The translations under genes and the position numbers were made by a program. From an uncultured Dysosmobacter sp. (GTDB taxonomy: Bacteria > Bacillota > Clostridia > Oscillospirales > Oscillospiraceae), in assembly GCA_934563745.1 (NCBI GenBank), contig CAKTHE010000001.1:1-64000 (forward strand): DNA of 64,000 nucleotides, read 5' to 3'. The notes below the pieces were generated by a model. It was not told where the DNA came from and did no database searches. It was given only the letters and a program-made list of their open reading frames with translations. Positions 34,862 through 44,576 of this stretch are shown here, piece after piece (positions within the stretch are counted from its first letter, which is position 1; every line of letters begins with the position of its first letter).

Positions 34862-34938
34862 GCGGGCGCTCCGGCGGCTTGCAGCCTTGCTTCCGGGGGA
34901 GGCGGGCTTTTGCCGCAGGACTTGCCGGAAGCGGGCAT

Positions 34939-35766
34939 TTACGGCTCCCTGCGGAATACGTGGATCCGGAAGGACGCCTGAACGTCCAGCTGCGTCAGCG
35001 CGGCCAGACGCTCCGCGCCGGAGCGGGGCGTTTTCCAATAATACGGGGTCATTTGAAAGAGGGCGTGAATGGCCTCCTGGGAGGGAAGCGTGAAGCGGGT
35101 CTCCACCGGGACCACCTCCGTGCAGCGGAAGCCCGGATAGGGGATCTCCTGCTCTTCGTTGAGATAGGGCCGGTCGTACAGGATCTCCTTCAGCTCCCAC
35201 AAGTGCCGGGCGGCAGGGACCACATAGACGAAGGTTCCGCCCGGCCGCAGAACGCGGCGGAATTCATCCAACGCCAGGGGAGAAAAGCAGTTGAGAAGCC
35301 AATCCACGCAGCGGTCAGCCAGGGGAAGACGGTAGGCCGAGGCTACGGAGAATTCCACTCCTTCCGTCCGCCGTGCGGCCAGGCGCACGGCGGCCTTGGA
35401 GATGTCCACGGCAGCCATGCGGGGCTGCTTTCCGGCTTCACGGAGGGCCTCATAGATCCCGGCGGTGTAGTACCCCTCACCGCAGCCGCTGTCCAGGATC
35501 TCCGGCGCGGCCTGGGGCAGGTCCCGAAGGGCCAGGGCGCACAGGGCCCGGCGCAGCGGCTCGTAATACCCGGTGTCCAGAAAGGTCCGCCGGGCGGCGG
35601 CCATCCCCCGGTCGTCCCCCGGGGCAGCGGAATGCTTGCGATTCACCGGAAGCAGGTAAACATAGCCCTCCCGGGCCAGATCGAAGCTGTGGCCGGAGGG
35701 ACAGCGGTCTGTGTTCCCATCCCGCGTCAGCGGATGGTCGCACAGGGGGCAGCAGAAAAGACTCAT
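34939..35766 (-). CDS. RlmA-like 23S rRNA (guanine-N1) methyltransferase
   Basis: 275 residues. The amino end is the RlmA zinc ribbon (CPLC, then CPSGHSFDLAREGYVYLL), followed by a SAM domain with ILDSGCGEGYYTA, AVDISKAAVRLAARR and FSPLALDEFRRVLRPGG. Family members methylate G745 or G748 of 23S rRNA; the exact target in this host (RlmA-I or RlmA-II type) is not decided. The ATG overlaps the MATE stop by four bases, so it is translated from the same message. Confidence 0.9.
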   Translation of the reverse strand: MSLFCCPLCDHPLTRDGNTDRCPSGHSFDLAREGYVYLLPVNRKHSAAPGDDRGMAAARRTFLDTGYYEPLRRALCALALRDLPQAAPEILDSGCGEGYYTAGIYEALREAGKQPRMAAVDISKAAVRLAARRTEGVEFSVASAYRLPLADRCVDWLLNCFSPLALDEFRRVLRPGGTFVYVVPAARHLWELKEILYDRPYLNEEQEIPYPGFRCTEVVPVETRFTLPSQEAIHALFQMTPYYWKTPRSGAERLAALTQLDVQASFRIHVFRREP

Positions 35767-37151
35767 GTCCGCGCCTCCCCGGTAATATCGTTGATCCATT
35801 TCCGGCTGTGCAGCCGCAGAAGTCCCAAAGGCATTTTGGTCAGGTTTTCCGCCTGAATGCAGAGACAGACCACTGCGACCGGAGCATCCAGAACCAGAGC
35901 GCACAGGGCGGTCAGCGGAATGGCGACCAGCCACTGGGGCACCAGATCCAATACGGCGGCCATGCGGCTGTCCCCGCCGGCCCGCAGAAGCCCGGTGATA
36001 TTGGTGATGTCAAAGGCCCGCATGGGCATCATGCATACATAGATGATGCACATCGTCACGGCGATGGACGTCGCCTGCCCGGAAAGCTTGAACAGCGGAT
36101 AGAGGAAGGGAATGAAGACCGTGGGCAGCAGAAGGGCCAGAGCCAGTGCGATCACAACGCCGATCAGGGTGGAGACGGTCAGCAGGCACAGCCCCAGGCT
36201 GTATACCGTCTCCCGGTCGGCGCCTTCGCCGATGCGCTTGCCCACGATGACCGCCGTGGCCCCAGCCAGGCCGAAGCAGGCCACCGTGGAGAATTTATCG
36301 ATATTTCCCATAATGGCATAGGCAGACAGCATCTCGGTGGAGATACGCATGTGCCCCATGATCGCAGTCATCGTGGAGGTGCCAAGGCCCCAAAGCGTCT
36401 CGTTGAGGATCACGGGGGCGGAATAGGTGAGAAAGCTTTTTACATAGCCGAAGCCCGGGTGGAGCAGGGCGGGAATGTTCAGAGGAACGCGCTTGTTGAC
36501 GGCGGCGTAGACGGCCACGATCAGAAACTCCGCCACCCGGGAGCACAGCGTTGCAATGGCTGCGCCGGAAATTCCCAGCTCCGGTGCGCCGAAGTGGCCG
36601 AAGATCAGGCAGTAGTTTAAAAATGTGTTCAGCAGCATGGACGCGCCGAAGATTTTCAGCCCCAGCTGGGGATTTTCCGTGCTGCGCTGCATGCTGACGT
36701 AGACCGAGCTGACGCTGTTGAAAATATACGACGGACCGACGATCTTGAGGTAAGGTGCGCCCAGTTCGATCAGGCGGGCATTGTCGGTTACCAGGCCCAT
36801 GACCGGGAGGGGCGCCAGCCATAGAAGCAGCGCCATGAGGGAGGAGACCAGCAGCCCGGCGTACATGGCGACGCCCATGCAACGGTTGATGGAAACGGTG
36901 TCGCTGCGGCCCCAGTACTGACTGGCCAGGACCGTCAGGCCGCTCATCAGGCCGAACACGATGACCTGCACCAGAAAGATCGGCGTGTTGGCCGCCGTGA
37001 CGGCGGAGAGCTCCTCATTTCCCAGAAGGCCCACCATGAACGTATCCACAAACCCCAGGGACGTGGTGATGAGGTTTTGCAGGATCAGCGGCAGGGCCAG
37101 CGCGGCCAGGCGGCGGTAGAAGCCGGGCTCTTGACGAAGATTGCGAATCAT
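35763..37151 (-). CDS. MATE-family efflux transporter
   Basis: 462 residues with about twelve helices in two related halves. MATE marks include ALPLILQNLITTSLGFVDTFMVG in helix 1 and GFINYTL-type FLNYCLIFGHFGAPELGISGAAIATLCSR. It exports cationic or other compounds using sodium or proton gradients; the substrate is unknown. It lies between the cysteine desulfurase gene (30 bases upstream) and the rlmA-like gene, with which it overlaps. Confidence 0.93.
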   Translation of the reverse strand: MIRNLRQEPGFYRRLAALALPLILQNLITTSLGFVDTFMVGLLGNEELSAVTAANTPIFLVQVIVFGLMSGLTVLASQYWGRSDTVSINRCMGVAMYAGLLVSSLMALLLWLAPLPVMGLVTDNARLIELGAPYLKIVGPSYIFNSVSSVYVSMQRSTENPQLGLKIFGASMLLNTFLNYCLIFGHFGAPELGISGAAIATLCSRVAEFLIVAVYAAVNKRVPLNIPALLHPGFGYVKSFLTYSAPVILNETLWGLGTSTMTAIMGHMRISTEMLSAYAIMGNIDKFSTVACFGLAGATAVIVGKRIGEGADRETVYSLGLCLLTVSTLIGVVIALALALLLPTVFIPFLYPLFKLSGQATSIAVTMCIIYVCMMPMRAFDITNITGLLRAGGDSRMAAVLDLVPQWLVAIPLTALCALVLDAPVAVVCLCIQAENLTKMPLGLLRLHSRKWINDITGEART

Positions 37152-37181
37152 ATGGGGCGGAACGCTCCTTTCCGAGGAAGA

Positions 37182-38315
37182 TCAAAGTTTTGAAAACCGG
37201 GTTTCCCGGTGCCGGCGCAGCGCCGCGGCGCAGGCGTCGATCTCCTCCCGGGTGGTCTCCGGACCGAAGCTGAGCCGGATAACGCCGGCGGCAACCTCCC
37301 GGGGAAGGCCCAGGGCAGCCATCACGTGGCTGGGCTTGCCCTGATGGCAGGCGGAGCCGGCGGAAATGCAGATCCCCTGGGCGGAGAGATCGTTGACAAT
37401 GTTCTGACTGGGATAGTTCACCAGGGAGACGGAGAGAATGTGCGGCGCAGTCCCCGCCCCGACCGGCACGACGCCGGGAATTTCCAGCAGCTTTTCGGCG
37501 GCGTAGGCCCGCAGCTGCGCCATCCGCTCCAGCGTTTGGGGCAAACCGGCGCAGCGCAGCTCCACCGCCTTGGCAAAGCCGGCGATCTGGGCGGTGGCTT
37601 CCGTTCCGGAGCGGTGGCCGCTTTCCTGCCCGCCGCCGGGCAGCAGCGGACGGGGCTGCCGGACCCGGTCCCCGATGTACAGGGCGCCGATGCCCTTGGG
37701 GCCGCCGATCTTATGGGCTGACAGGGAGATGAAGTCCGCACCCAGGGCCTTGGCGCGGAAGGGGACCTCCAAAAAGCCCTGCACGGCATCCGTATGCAGC
37801 AGGGTGTCCGGATTTTTCCGGCGCAGTCCGCGGGCAATCTCGGCGATGGGGAAGACGCAGCCAGTCTCGTTATTGACCATCATCAAGCTGACCAGGGCGG
37901 TGTCCGGGCGGACGGCATCCAAAACCTGCCAGGCGGAGAGATTGCCATCCGGGCCGGGCTTGAGGTATGTGATCTCATAGCCGTCCCGCTCCAGCCATTT
38001 GCAGCCTTCCAATACGGCGCTGTGCTCCACGGCGGTGGTGACGATGTGCCGGCCCAGACGGCGGTTCTGCCAGGCGGCCGCACGCAGGGCCCAGTTGTCC
38101 GACTCGGTCCCGCAGGAGGTGAAGAAAAGCTGACCCGGCGCGCAGCCCAGGGCATCCGCCACGGTTCTGCGCCAGACGGCGACCTGCTGCTTCATCTCAA
38201 ATCCAAGGGTATACTGGGCGCTGGGGTTTCCGAACTGCCCGGTCAGGACCGCATACATGGCGTCCGCCACCGGGGTGGGTACCGGCGCTGTGGCGGCGTG
38301 GTCCAAATAGATCAT
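37182..38315 (-). CDS. Cysteine desulfurase (NifS/IscS family)
   Basis: 377-residue PLP enzyme that takes sulfur from cysteine for Fe-S clusters or tRNA thiolation. The PLP lysine is in SLSAHKIGGPKGIGALY, preceded by HTDAVQGF; TTAVEHSAVL holds the histidine that stacks on the cofactor, and ISAGSACHQGKPS holds the catalytic cysteine in a tight loop. AAAGGAGG is five bases from ATG 38315. No iscU or thiI is nearby. Divergently coded mtaB needs Fe-S clusters and sulfur, which could be a functional link. Confidence 0.93.
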   Translation of the reverse strand: MIYLDHAATAPVPTPVADAMYAVLTGQFGNPSAQYTLGFEMKQQVAVWRRTVADALGCAPGQLFFTSCGTESDNWALRAAAWQNRRLGRHIVTTAVEHSAVLEGCKWLERDGYEITYLKPGPDGNLSAWQVLDAVRPDTALVSLMMVNNETGCVFPIAEIARGLRRKNPDTLLHTDAVQGFLEVPFRAKALGADFISLSAHKIGGPKGIGALYIGDRVRQPRPLLPGGGQESGHRSGTEATAQIAGFAKAVELRCAGLPQTLERMAQLRAYAAEKLLEIPGVVPVGAGTAPHILSVSLVNYPSQNIVNDLSAQGICISAGSACHQGKPSHVMAALGLPREVAAGVIRLSFGPETTREEIDACAAALRRHRETRFSKL

Positions 38316-38474
38316 AGGAGCCTCCTTTACCCGGGCGGCATGGATTCGCTCTTGCTCCCGGTGGAAAAGTCGATTATAATAAAACGATCATGAGAACATG
38401 CGCCGCCGGTTGGGACGGGCTGTTCCGCAAGCTAACATTATAGTAAATTGCGGCGCGAATAGCAAGGAGAAAGC

Positions 38475-39773
38475 ATGAAAGTTGCCATTTATACCTTGGG
38501 GTGCAAAGTGAATCAATACGAGACTCAGGCCATGGAGCAGGAGTTGGCGCGCCGGGGCCACGAGCTGGTGGATTTTTCCGACGCGGCGGACGCGTACGTC
38601 ATCAACACCTGTTCCGTAACGGCGGTCAGCGATCAGAAGTCCCGGCAGGTGATCCACCGGATCCAGCGCCGCCGCCCCGGGGCCGTGGTGGCAGTGTGCG
38701 GCTGTTATCCTCAGACGCATCCGGAGGACGTCCGGGCCCTGGGGGTGGACCTGGTGGCCGGGACCGGGGACCGGGCCGGCTTTGTGACGCTGCTGGAGGA
38801 GACGGCCTCCGGCCGGCGCGGTAGGACAGAGGCCATTGACCGGGCCCTGGAGCGGCGGACGTTTGAGATCCTGCCGGCCGGCGGCATGGAAAGCCGGACC
38901 CGGGCCATGCTGAAAATTGAGGATGGCTGTGTGAACTTCTGCTCATACTGCATTATACCGTATGCCCGGGGTCCGGTGCGCTCCCTGCCGCTGGATGAGG
39001 CGGTCCGTCAGGCGGCCGCCCTGAAGGAGGCCGGCTATCGGGAGATCGTGCTTACGGGGATCGAGATTTCGTCCTGGGGGCGGGATCTTCCGGGGGAGCC
39101 GCCGCTGATCGAGGCGGTGGAGGCCGTGTGCCAGGCGGCGCCGGAGGTGCGGATCCGGCTGGGCTCGCTGGAGCCCCGCACGATTACGGAGGCGTTTTGC
39201 CGGCGGGCGTCGGCTCTGGAGAATCTGTGCCCGCAGTTTCATCTGTCCCTGCAGAGCGGCTGCGACGCCACGCTGCGGCGTATGAACCGCCGTTACGATA
39301 CGGAGCGGTACATGCAGTCGGTGCAGCTGCTGGAGCATTGGTTTGACCATCCGGCCGTTACGACGGACCTGATCGTGGGCTTCCCCCAGGAGACGGAGGA
39401 GGAGTTTGCCCAGACCCTGGCGTTTGTGGAGCGCTGCGGCTTTGCCCAGATGCACGTTTTTCCGTATTCCGTCCGGCCCGGAACGCCGGCGGCCAAGCTG
39501 CCGCAGGTCCCGCCCCTGATCAAGGAGGAGCGGGCCCGCCGAGCCGGCGCTACGGCGGCCCGGCTGCACCAAACGTATCTGGAGGCATGCGTGGGGGCGG
39601 TGTATCCGGTGCTGTTTGAGCAGCCCCGCGGGACGCGGTTTTTCGGGCATGCACCCAATTACATGGAAGTAGCCGTCGAGGCGGCAGGCGAGGAGCTGCA
39701 CAACCGGCTGCGCCGGGTCCTTGTGACCGGAACGGACGGGGAGCGGCTGCTGGGCACGGTACAGGAGGATTGA
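38475..39773 (+). CDS. mtaB: tRNA t6A37 methylthiotransferase MtaB
   Basis: 432 residues in three parts. The UPF0004 domain opens with YTLGCKVNQYETQAM and carries cluster cysteines (NTCSVTAVS, VCGCYPQ). The radical-SAM domain has CVNFCSYC near residue 154, and a TRAM-like end follows. It turns t6A37 into ms2t6A37 in tRNAs reading ANN codons. A ribosome site AAGGAG precedes ATG 38475. Its stop is one base before the yfbR-like start. Confidence 0.96.
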   Translation: MKVAIYTLGCKVNQYETQAMEQELARRGHELVDFSDAADAYVINTCSVTAVSDQKSRQVIHRIQRRRPGAVVAVCGCYPQTHPEDVRALGVDLVAGTGDRAGFVTLLEETASGRRGRTEAIDRALERRTFEILPAGGMESRTRAMLKIEDGCVNFCSYCIIPYARGPVRSLPLDEAVRQAAALKEAGYREIVLTGIEISSWGRDLPGEPPLIEAVEAVCQAAPEVRIRLGSLEPRTITEAFCRRASALENLCPQFHLSLQSGCDATLRRMNRRYDTERYMQSVQLLEHWFDHPAVTTDLIVGFPQETEEEFAQTLAFVERCGFAQMHVFPYSVRPGTPAAKLPQVPPLIKEERARRAGATAARLHQTYLEACVGAVYPVLFEQPRGTRFFGHAPNYMEVAVEAAGEELHNRLRRVLVTGTDGERLLGTVQED

Positions 39774-39774
39774 A

Positions 39775-40353
39775 ATGCGCAGTCACTTTTTTGCTTATAT
39801 TTCCCGGATGCGCTTTATTCAGCGCTGGGCGCTGATGCGCAACACCGCGCCGGAGAATGTGCAGGAGCACAGCCATGAAACGGCGGTGCTGGCCCATGCG
39901 CTGGCACTGATCCGGAACCGCTGCTTCGGGGGAAGCGTGGATGCCGGCGCCGTGGCGGTGGCGGCCTTGTATCACGACGCGTCAGAGATCCTGACCGGGG
40001 ATCTGCCCACGCCCATCAAATACTTCAATCCGGCCATCCGCGGGGCCTATCAGGAAGTGGAGGCCATGGCGAATCAAAAGCTTCTGAGTATGCTGCCTCA
40101 GGAGCTGCAGGCCGATTACGCGCCCATTTTGGATGGGGGCGGCAGCCGGGAGATCCGCACCTTGGTAAAGGCGGCCGACAAGCTTTCTGCCTACATTAAG
40201 TGCGTGGAGGAGGTTAAAGCCGGCAACGGCGAATTCCGGGAGGCGGCGGGCCAGACGCTGACGGCTCTGAAGGAATTCGGCCTGCCGGAGGTGGACTATT
40301 TCCTGAATACATTTATGGAGAGCTTTTCTTTGACGCTGGATGAACTGAAATAA
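39775..40353 (+). CDS. yfbR: 5'-deoxynucleotidase, YfbR-like HD protein
   Basis: 192 residues with the HD-domain metal motif: EHSHETAVLAHAL, then ALYHDASEILTGDLPTPIKYF, later VKAADKLSAYIKCVEE. These match YfbR, which removes phosphate from deoxynucleoside 5'-monophosphates. It starts one base after mtaB and is surely co-transcribed. Length and motif order fit the family closely. Confidence 0.93.
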   Translation: MRSHFFAYISRMRFIQRWALMRNTAPENVQEHSHETAVLAHALALIRNRCFGGSVDAGAVAVAALYHDASEILTGDLPTPIKYFNPAIRGAYQEVEAMANQKLLSMLPQELQADYAPILDGGGSREIRTLVKAADKLSAYIKCVEEVKAGNGEFREAAGQTLTALKEFGLPEVDYFLNTFMESFSLTLDELK

Positions 40354-40375
40354 AACTGTTGTCCCGTCAGAACCT

Positions 40376-40419
40376 AAAAAACACCGGGGCCGCCGAAAAG
40401 GCGGCCCCGGTGTTTTTTC
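40376..40419. terminator. Bidirectional terminator between yfbR and brnQ
   Basis: AAAAACACCGGGGCCGCC and GGCGGCCCCGGTGTTTTTT pair around GAAAA. Confidence 0.9.
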
Positions 40420-40426
40420 GTGGATC

Positions 40427-41800
40427 TCAGGGTTCCGGAGAAGCCGGAGCCTCCGGCGCGGCGGGACCGAACCGGCGCCACAGGAGGCCTATGGCAAGGC
40501 CGATGAGGGTGGGAACGACCCAGCCCAGTCCATAGGAGAAAAAGGGCAGAATCCGCCCTGTCGCAAGCAATAGGCCCTGCACATGCAGCACAGCCTGCGC
40601 GCCCGCGGGAAGCGCCGCGAGAAAGTCCAGCGCCGCAGCCGCGGCTGTGAAGACGGTGACGCTTAAAAAGACGCGGCGGTCATAGGAAAAGGCGCTGCCG
40701 CTCAGGCACAGCGCGATCAGCGTGATGGTGAGCGGATAGAGGAACATCAGCAGGGGGACGGAAAGCTGAATGATCCGGCTCAGACCGAAGTTGGCGATGC
40801 CGAAGGCGAACAGGCAGAACACGACCGTATAGGTCCGGTAGCTGAGAGAATGGGGAAAGAGCTCCACAAAGGTGGAGGCGCAGGCGGTGATCAGGCCGAT
40901 GGCGGTTTTCAGGCAGGCAAAGGTGACGGTGACGCCCAGCAGCACGCCGCCGAAGGTTCCGAAATAATGGGCGGCGACCCGATAGAGGATTTCGCCCCCG
41001 TCAGCGCAGAGCCCCAGTTCCGCCCGGGATTGAGCTCCGACCAGGGCCAGAATGCAGTAGATTCCGGCCATGAGGGCGGTGCTGAATACGCCGGCTTTCA
41101 CGGTGCTGACGGAGATCGCCCGGGGCGAGCGGACACCCAGCGAGCGCAGGGTGTTGACCAGAACGATGCCGAAGGCCAGAGAGGCCAGGGCATCCATGGT
41201 ATTGTACCCGTTTAGGAAGCCCTGGAAGAAGCTCATGTTCGCGTAGTTGTCCACCGGGGCGGAATCCGCCGCGGAGCCCATGGGACGCAGCAGGGCCGTG
41301 ACGGTCAGGATCCCCAGAAAGAGAAGAAACAGCGGGTTTAAAAACCGGCCGACCCAGGTCAGGATCCCGGAAGGACGCAGCGAGAAGTACAGCACAGCTA
41401 TAAAAAACAGGGCGGAAAAGATGCACAGGGCGGCCTGGTGTCCGCCGGAGCCCAGCAGCGGCTGGACCCCAACGGAGAAGGGGACCGTGGCCGTGCGGGG
41501 AATGGCGAACAGGGGACCGATGGACAGATAGAGCAGACAGGTGAAAAAGTACCGGTAGCGCGGGCCGACCCGGCCGGCCATTTCAAAAAGCCCCTCGCTG
41601 CGCGAAAGGCCCAGAGCGGCGATGCCCAGCAGGGGAAGCCCCACACCGGTAAGGCAGAAGCCGACCACGGCAGGCCAGACGGCTGCGCCGGCCTGCTGCC
41701 CCATCAGAACCGGGAAGATCAGGTTTCCGGCGCCGAAAAACAGCCCGAAAAGCATGGATGAAAGAAGCGTATATTCCTTTGCGCTGAGACGGTGATCCAT
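40427..41800 (-). CDS. brnQ: Branched-chain amino acid carrier (LIVCS family)
   Basis: 457 residues, about twelve helices. The opening MLFGLFFGAGNLIFPVLMGQQAG is the BrnQ mark; AIPRTATVPFSVGV and FLNGYNTMDALASLAFGIVLVN also match. It imports leucine, isoleucine and valine with sodium or protons. It lies 30 bases after recG, on the same strand. Confidence 0.94.
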   Translation of the reverse strand: MDHRLSAKEYTLLSSMLFGLFFGAGNLIFPVLMGQQAGAAVWPAVVGFCLTGVGLPLLGIAALGLSRSEGLFEMAGRVGPRYRYFFTCLLYLSIGPLFAIPRTATVPFSVGVQPLLGSGGHQAALCIFSALFFIAVLYFSLRPSGILTWVGRFLNPLFLLFLGILTVTALLRPMGSAADSAPVDNYANMSFFQGFLNGYNTMDALASLAFGIVLVNTLRSLGVRSPRAISVSTVKAGVFSTALMAGIYCILALVGAQSRAELGLCADGGEILYRVAAHYFGTFGGVLLGVTVTFACLKTAIGLITACASTFVELFPHSLSYRTYTVVFCLFAFGIANFGLSRIIQLSVPLLMFLYPLTITLIALCLSGSAFSYDRRVFLSVTVFTAAAAALDFLAALPAGAQAVLHVQGLLLATGRILPFFSYGLGWVVPTLIGLAIGLLWRRFGPAAPEAPASPEP

Positions 41801-41830
41801 GATAGAAGCCTCTCTTTCCTGTATGTATCG

Positions 41831-43885
41831 TCAGTTGAGTGCCGTTTCCTTTTCCGCAAACAGCGCCTGCACCCGGCGGGCCACCGCAGGGCAGCCGGAT
41901 AGCTCCGGATCCTGCCGCAAAAGCGCCTCTGCGGCCTCCTGAGCTTCCTGCAGCAGCCTTGTGTCACAGCCCAGGTCCGCGACCTTCAGCCCCGGAAGGC
42001 CGTGCTGCCGCTGGCCGAAGAAGTCACCGGGGCCGCGCAGCCGCAGATCCTCTTCGGCGATACGGAAGCCATCCGTGGTTTTGGCCAGGACCCCCAGCCG
42101 CTCCCGTGTCTCCGGCGAGCGGCTGTCGGAGATCAGCACGCAGTAGGATTTGTGGACACCGCGGCCCACCCGCCCCCGCAGCTGGTGCAGCTGGGAAAGA
42201 CCGAAACGGTCGGCGTTTTCCACCACCATAACGGCGGCGTTGGGGACATCGACTCCCACCTCGATCACGGTGGTGGAGACCAGAATGTCCACTGTGCCGG
42301 CGGCGAAGGAAGCCATGACGGCGTCTTTCTCCCGGGGCTTCATCTTTCCGTGGACGACCGCTACGGTCCGGCTGGGGAAGACCTCCTGCTGCAGCTTGCG
42401 GGCGTAAGCCGTGACGGCCTTGCGCTCGTCCGGGGCGTCATCCGCTTCATCGGCCTCCACCAGCGGGCAGACGATGTAGGCCTGCCGCCCCTGGGCGATC
42501 AGCTTTTCCAAAAATGCGTAAATCCGGGGATGATAACTGCCCGGCACCACAAAGGTATCCACCTTTTGGCGGCCGGGAGGCAGCTCGTCAATGACGGAAA
42601 CATCCAGATCGCCGTACAGGATCAGTGCCAGGGTCCGGGGGATCGGGGTGGCGGACATGACCAGCAGGTGCGGCCGCTTTCCCTTGGCACCCAGGGCGGC
42701 CCGCTGCTGCACGCCGAAGCGGTGCTGCTCGTCCGTGACCACCAGACCCAGATCCCGGAAGACCACCTGATCGGAAAGCAGCGCATGGGTCCCGATCACA
42801 AAATCGATGCTGCCGGAGCGCAGACCGTCATAAACGGCGCGCTTGTCCCGGGCCGTTGTGGAACCGGTCAGCACCGCGCAGTGGATGCCAAGCCCCTCCA
42901 GCAGGGGCGACAGAGTTCCGTAGTGCTGCCGGGCCAGGATCTCGGTGGGGGCCATCAGGGCGGCCTGACGCCCGTTGCGGACCATAAAGAATACGCAGGC
43001 TGCCGCCACCATGGTTTTGCCGGACCCCACATCGCCCTGACACAGACGGTTCATGGGGGAGCCGGAGCAGAGGTCCCCCAGTGCATCCGCCACCGCCCGG
43101 TGCTGGGCGCCGGTCAGCCGGAAGGGAAGTGCGTCATAAAATGGCTGCAGGTCCACCTGCCGGCACGGAATGCCCGGGACACGCTCCCGCCGGGCACGCA
43201 GCCGCTGCAGCCCCAGAGAGAAGAAAAACAGCTCCTCAAAGGCGAGGCGCCGCCGGGCAATATCCAGGGTCTCGGCGCAGTCCGGAAAGTGGATCTGCTC
43301 GTACGCGTAGGGAGCGCGGCAGAGCTGATACCGGGCCTGCAGCTCCGGCGGCAGGAGATCCGGCAGCTGCCCGAGACAGGCATCCAGCCCCTGCCGGATG
43401 CTGCGGGACAAAAGCTTTTGCGAGACACCGGCGGTCAGGGCGTAGATGGGAACGAGCCGGCCGGTCCGTTCCTGACTGCCCACAGGCTCCACCAGGGGCG
43501 TGGTCATCTGACGGCGGGTCGGACCGCCCTCCGCCCGGCCGTAAAACACAAAGCTCTGCCCCACCTGCAGCTGATTGCGCAGCCAGGACTGGTTGAAAAA
43601 AGTCAGATCCAGGACGCCGGTCTCGTCCACGGCCCGGACCTTGATGAGATCCAGCCCCCGGCGGATGTGGGCCAGGCTGGGGGGCGAGGCGATCATGGCT
43701 TCCACGCAGGCATGCTCCCCCGGGACCAGCTCGGCAATGGGGACCCGCCGGGAGCGGTCCTCATAGCGGCGGGGAAAGTAGACAATCAGATCCTGCAGGG
43801 TCGTGATCCCAAGCTTTTCGAGGGCCTTGGCCTTCTGCTCGCCGATGCCCTTGATGTAACGCACATTTTCTGTCAGCTCTGCCAT
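41831..43885 (-). CDS. recG: ATP-dependent DNA helicase RecG
   Basis: 684 residues, usual length. It has an amino-terminal wedge (OB-fold) domain, then helicase motifs: GDVGSGKTMVAAA (I), APTEILARQHY (Ia), DEQHRFGVQQRAAL (II, DEQH), MSATPIPRTLALILYGDLD (III), STTVIEVGVDVPNA (V) and QLRGRVGRG (VI). It reverses stalled replication forks. GGAGG lies five bases before ATG 43885; an upstream in-frame ATG at 43917 has no such site. Confidence 0.97.
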   Translation of the reverse strand: MAELTENVRYIKGIGEQKAKALEKLGITTLQDLIVYFPRRYEDRSRRVPIAELVPGEHACVEAMIASPPSLAHIRRGLDLIKVRAVDETGVLDLTFFNQSWLRNQLQVGQSFVFYGRAEGGPTRRQMTTPLVEPVGSQERTGRLVPIYALTAGVSQKLLSRSIRQGLDACLGQLPDLLPPELQARYQLCRAPYAYEQIHFPDCAETLDIARRRLAFEELFFFSLGLQRLRARRERVPGIPCRQVDLQPFYDALPFRLTGAQHRAVADALGDLCSGSPMNRLCQGDVGSGKTMVAAACVFFMVRNGRQAALMAPTEILARQHYGTLSPLLEGLGIHCAVLTGSTTARDKRAVYDGLRSGSIDFVIGTHALLSDQVVFRDLGLVVTDEQHRFGVQQRAALGAKGKRPHLLVMSATPIPRTLALILYGDLDVSVIDELPPGRQKVDTFVVPGSYHPRIYAFLEKLIAQGRQAYIVCPLVEADEADDAPDERKAVTAYARKLQQEVFPSRTVAVVHGKMKPREKDAVMASFAAGTVDILVSTTVIEVGVDVPNAAVMVVENADRFGLSQLHQLRGRVGRGVHKSYCVLISDSRSPETRERLGVLAKTTDGFRIAEEDLRLRGPGDFFGQRQHGLPGLKVADLGCDTRLLQEAQEAAEALLRQDPELSGCPAVARRVQALFAEKETALN

Positions 43886-43916
43886 GGTGCCCTCCGTGGA
43901 TTTGATAGATATTTCC

Positions 43917-43945
43917 ATTATAACCGCTGAGAAGCGATCTGAAAA
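43917..43945 (-). promoter_or_regulatory. Promoter of recG
   Basis: Reverse strand TTTTCA, 17 bases, TATAAT, with a leader of about 25 bases. Confidence 0.65.
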
Positions 43946-44033
43946 GAGTTTCCGTAAAATGATTTTGCACTGCGGTAAAAAATACGTAAAAGAATCGGGG
44001 AGCGGTGCGGCGGGCAAGGGGCGCGGAAAAGAG

Positions 44034-44068
44034 CGAAAAAAGGCCCGCCGGATTTTCCCCGGCGGGCC
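44034..44068 (-). terminator. Intrinsic terminator after folA
   Basis: On the reverse strand GGCCCGCCGG and CCGGCGGGCC pair around GAAAAT and are followed by TTTTTT, right after the folA stop. It separates thyA-folA from recG. Confidence 0.85.
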
Positions 44069-44073
44069 GCTGC

Positions 44074-44565
44074 TCAAAGCTTCGTATTGACGTAATCCAC
44101 AAAGCGATAGGTGATGCCGTTTTCGGTGATCGGCTCTCCCTCCCGCTCGATCTCCCAGCCGGGAAGCTTATCCAGATTGGGAAAGAAGGTGTCGGCATTG
44201 CCGCAGGCGTCTGCCTTTGTGACCAGAGCGCGCCGGCAGTAAGGCAGCAGGGCGGTATACACGCTGCCGCCGCCGATCACGAACACATGCTCGGGATCCT
44301 CCCCGGCGGCCGCTTCCCGCAGCTGCTCCATGGTATGGACGGTCTCCACCCCGGGGATCCGGTCCCGGCTGGTGCTGAGCACCACATTGCGCCTCCGGGG
44401 AAGAGGCTTTCCGCCGGGAAAGGACTCCAGCGTTTTGCGGCCCATCAGCACCGTGCCGTCCAGGGTGGTCGTGCGGAAACGCTTCATGTCCGAGGGAAGG
44501 GAGAAGAGCAGGGACCCGTCCCGGCCGATGCCCCAGTTTTCATCTACAACTACGATTGCGTTCAC
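44074..44565 (-). CDS. folA: Dihydrofolate reductase
   Basis: 163 residues with the DHFR marks VVDENWGIGRDGSLLFSLPSD (Met20-loop region and active-site acid), GRKTLESFPGGKPLPRRRN and VFVIGGGSVY (NADPH phosphate loop). It restores tetrahydrofolate used up by the thymidylate synthase coded 11 bases upstream, a common pairing. Confidence 0.95.
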   Translation of the reverse strand: MNAIVVVDENWGIGRDGSLLFSLPSDMKRFRTTTLDGTVLMGRKTLESFPGGKPLPRRRNVVLSTSRDRIPGVETVHTMEQLREAAAGEDPEHVFVIGGGSVYTALLPYCRRALVTKADACGNADTFFPNLDKLPGWEIEREGEPITENGITYRFVDYVNTKL

Positions 44566-44576
44566 AAAGAGCCTCC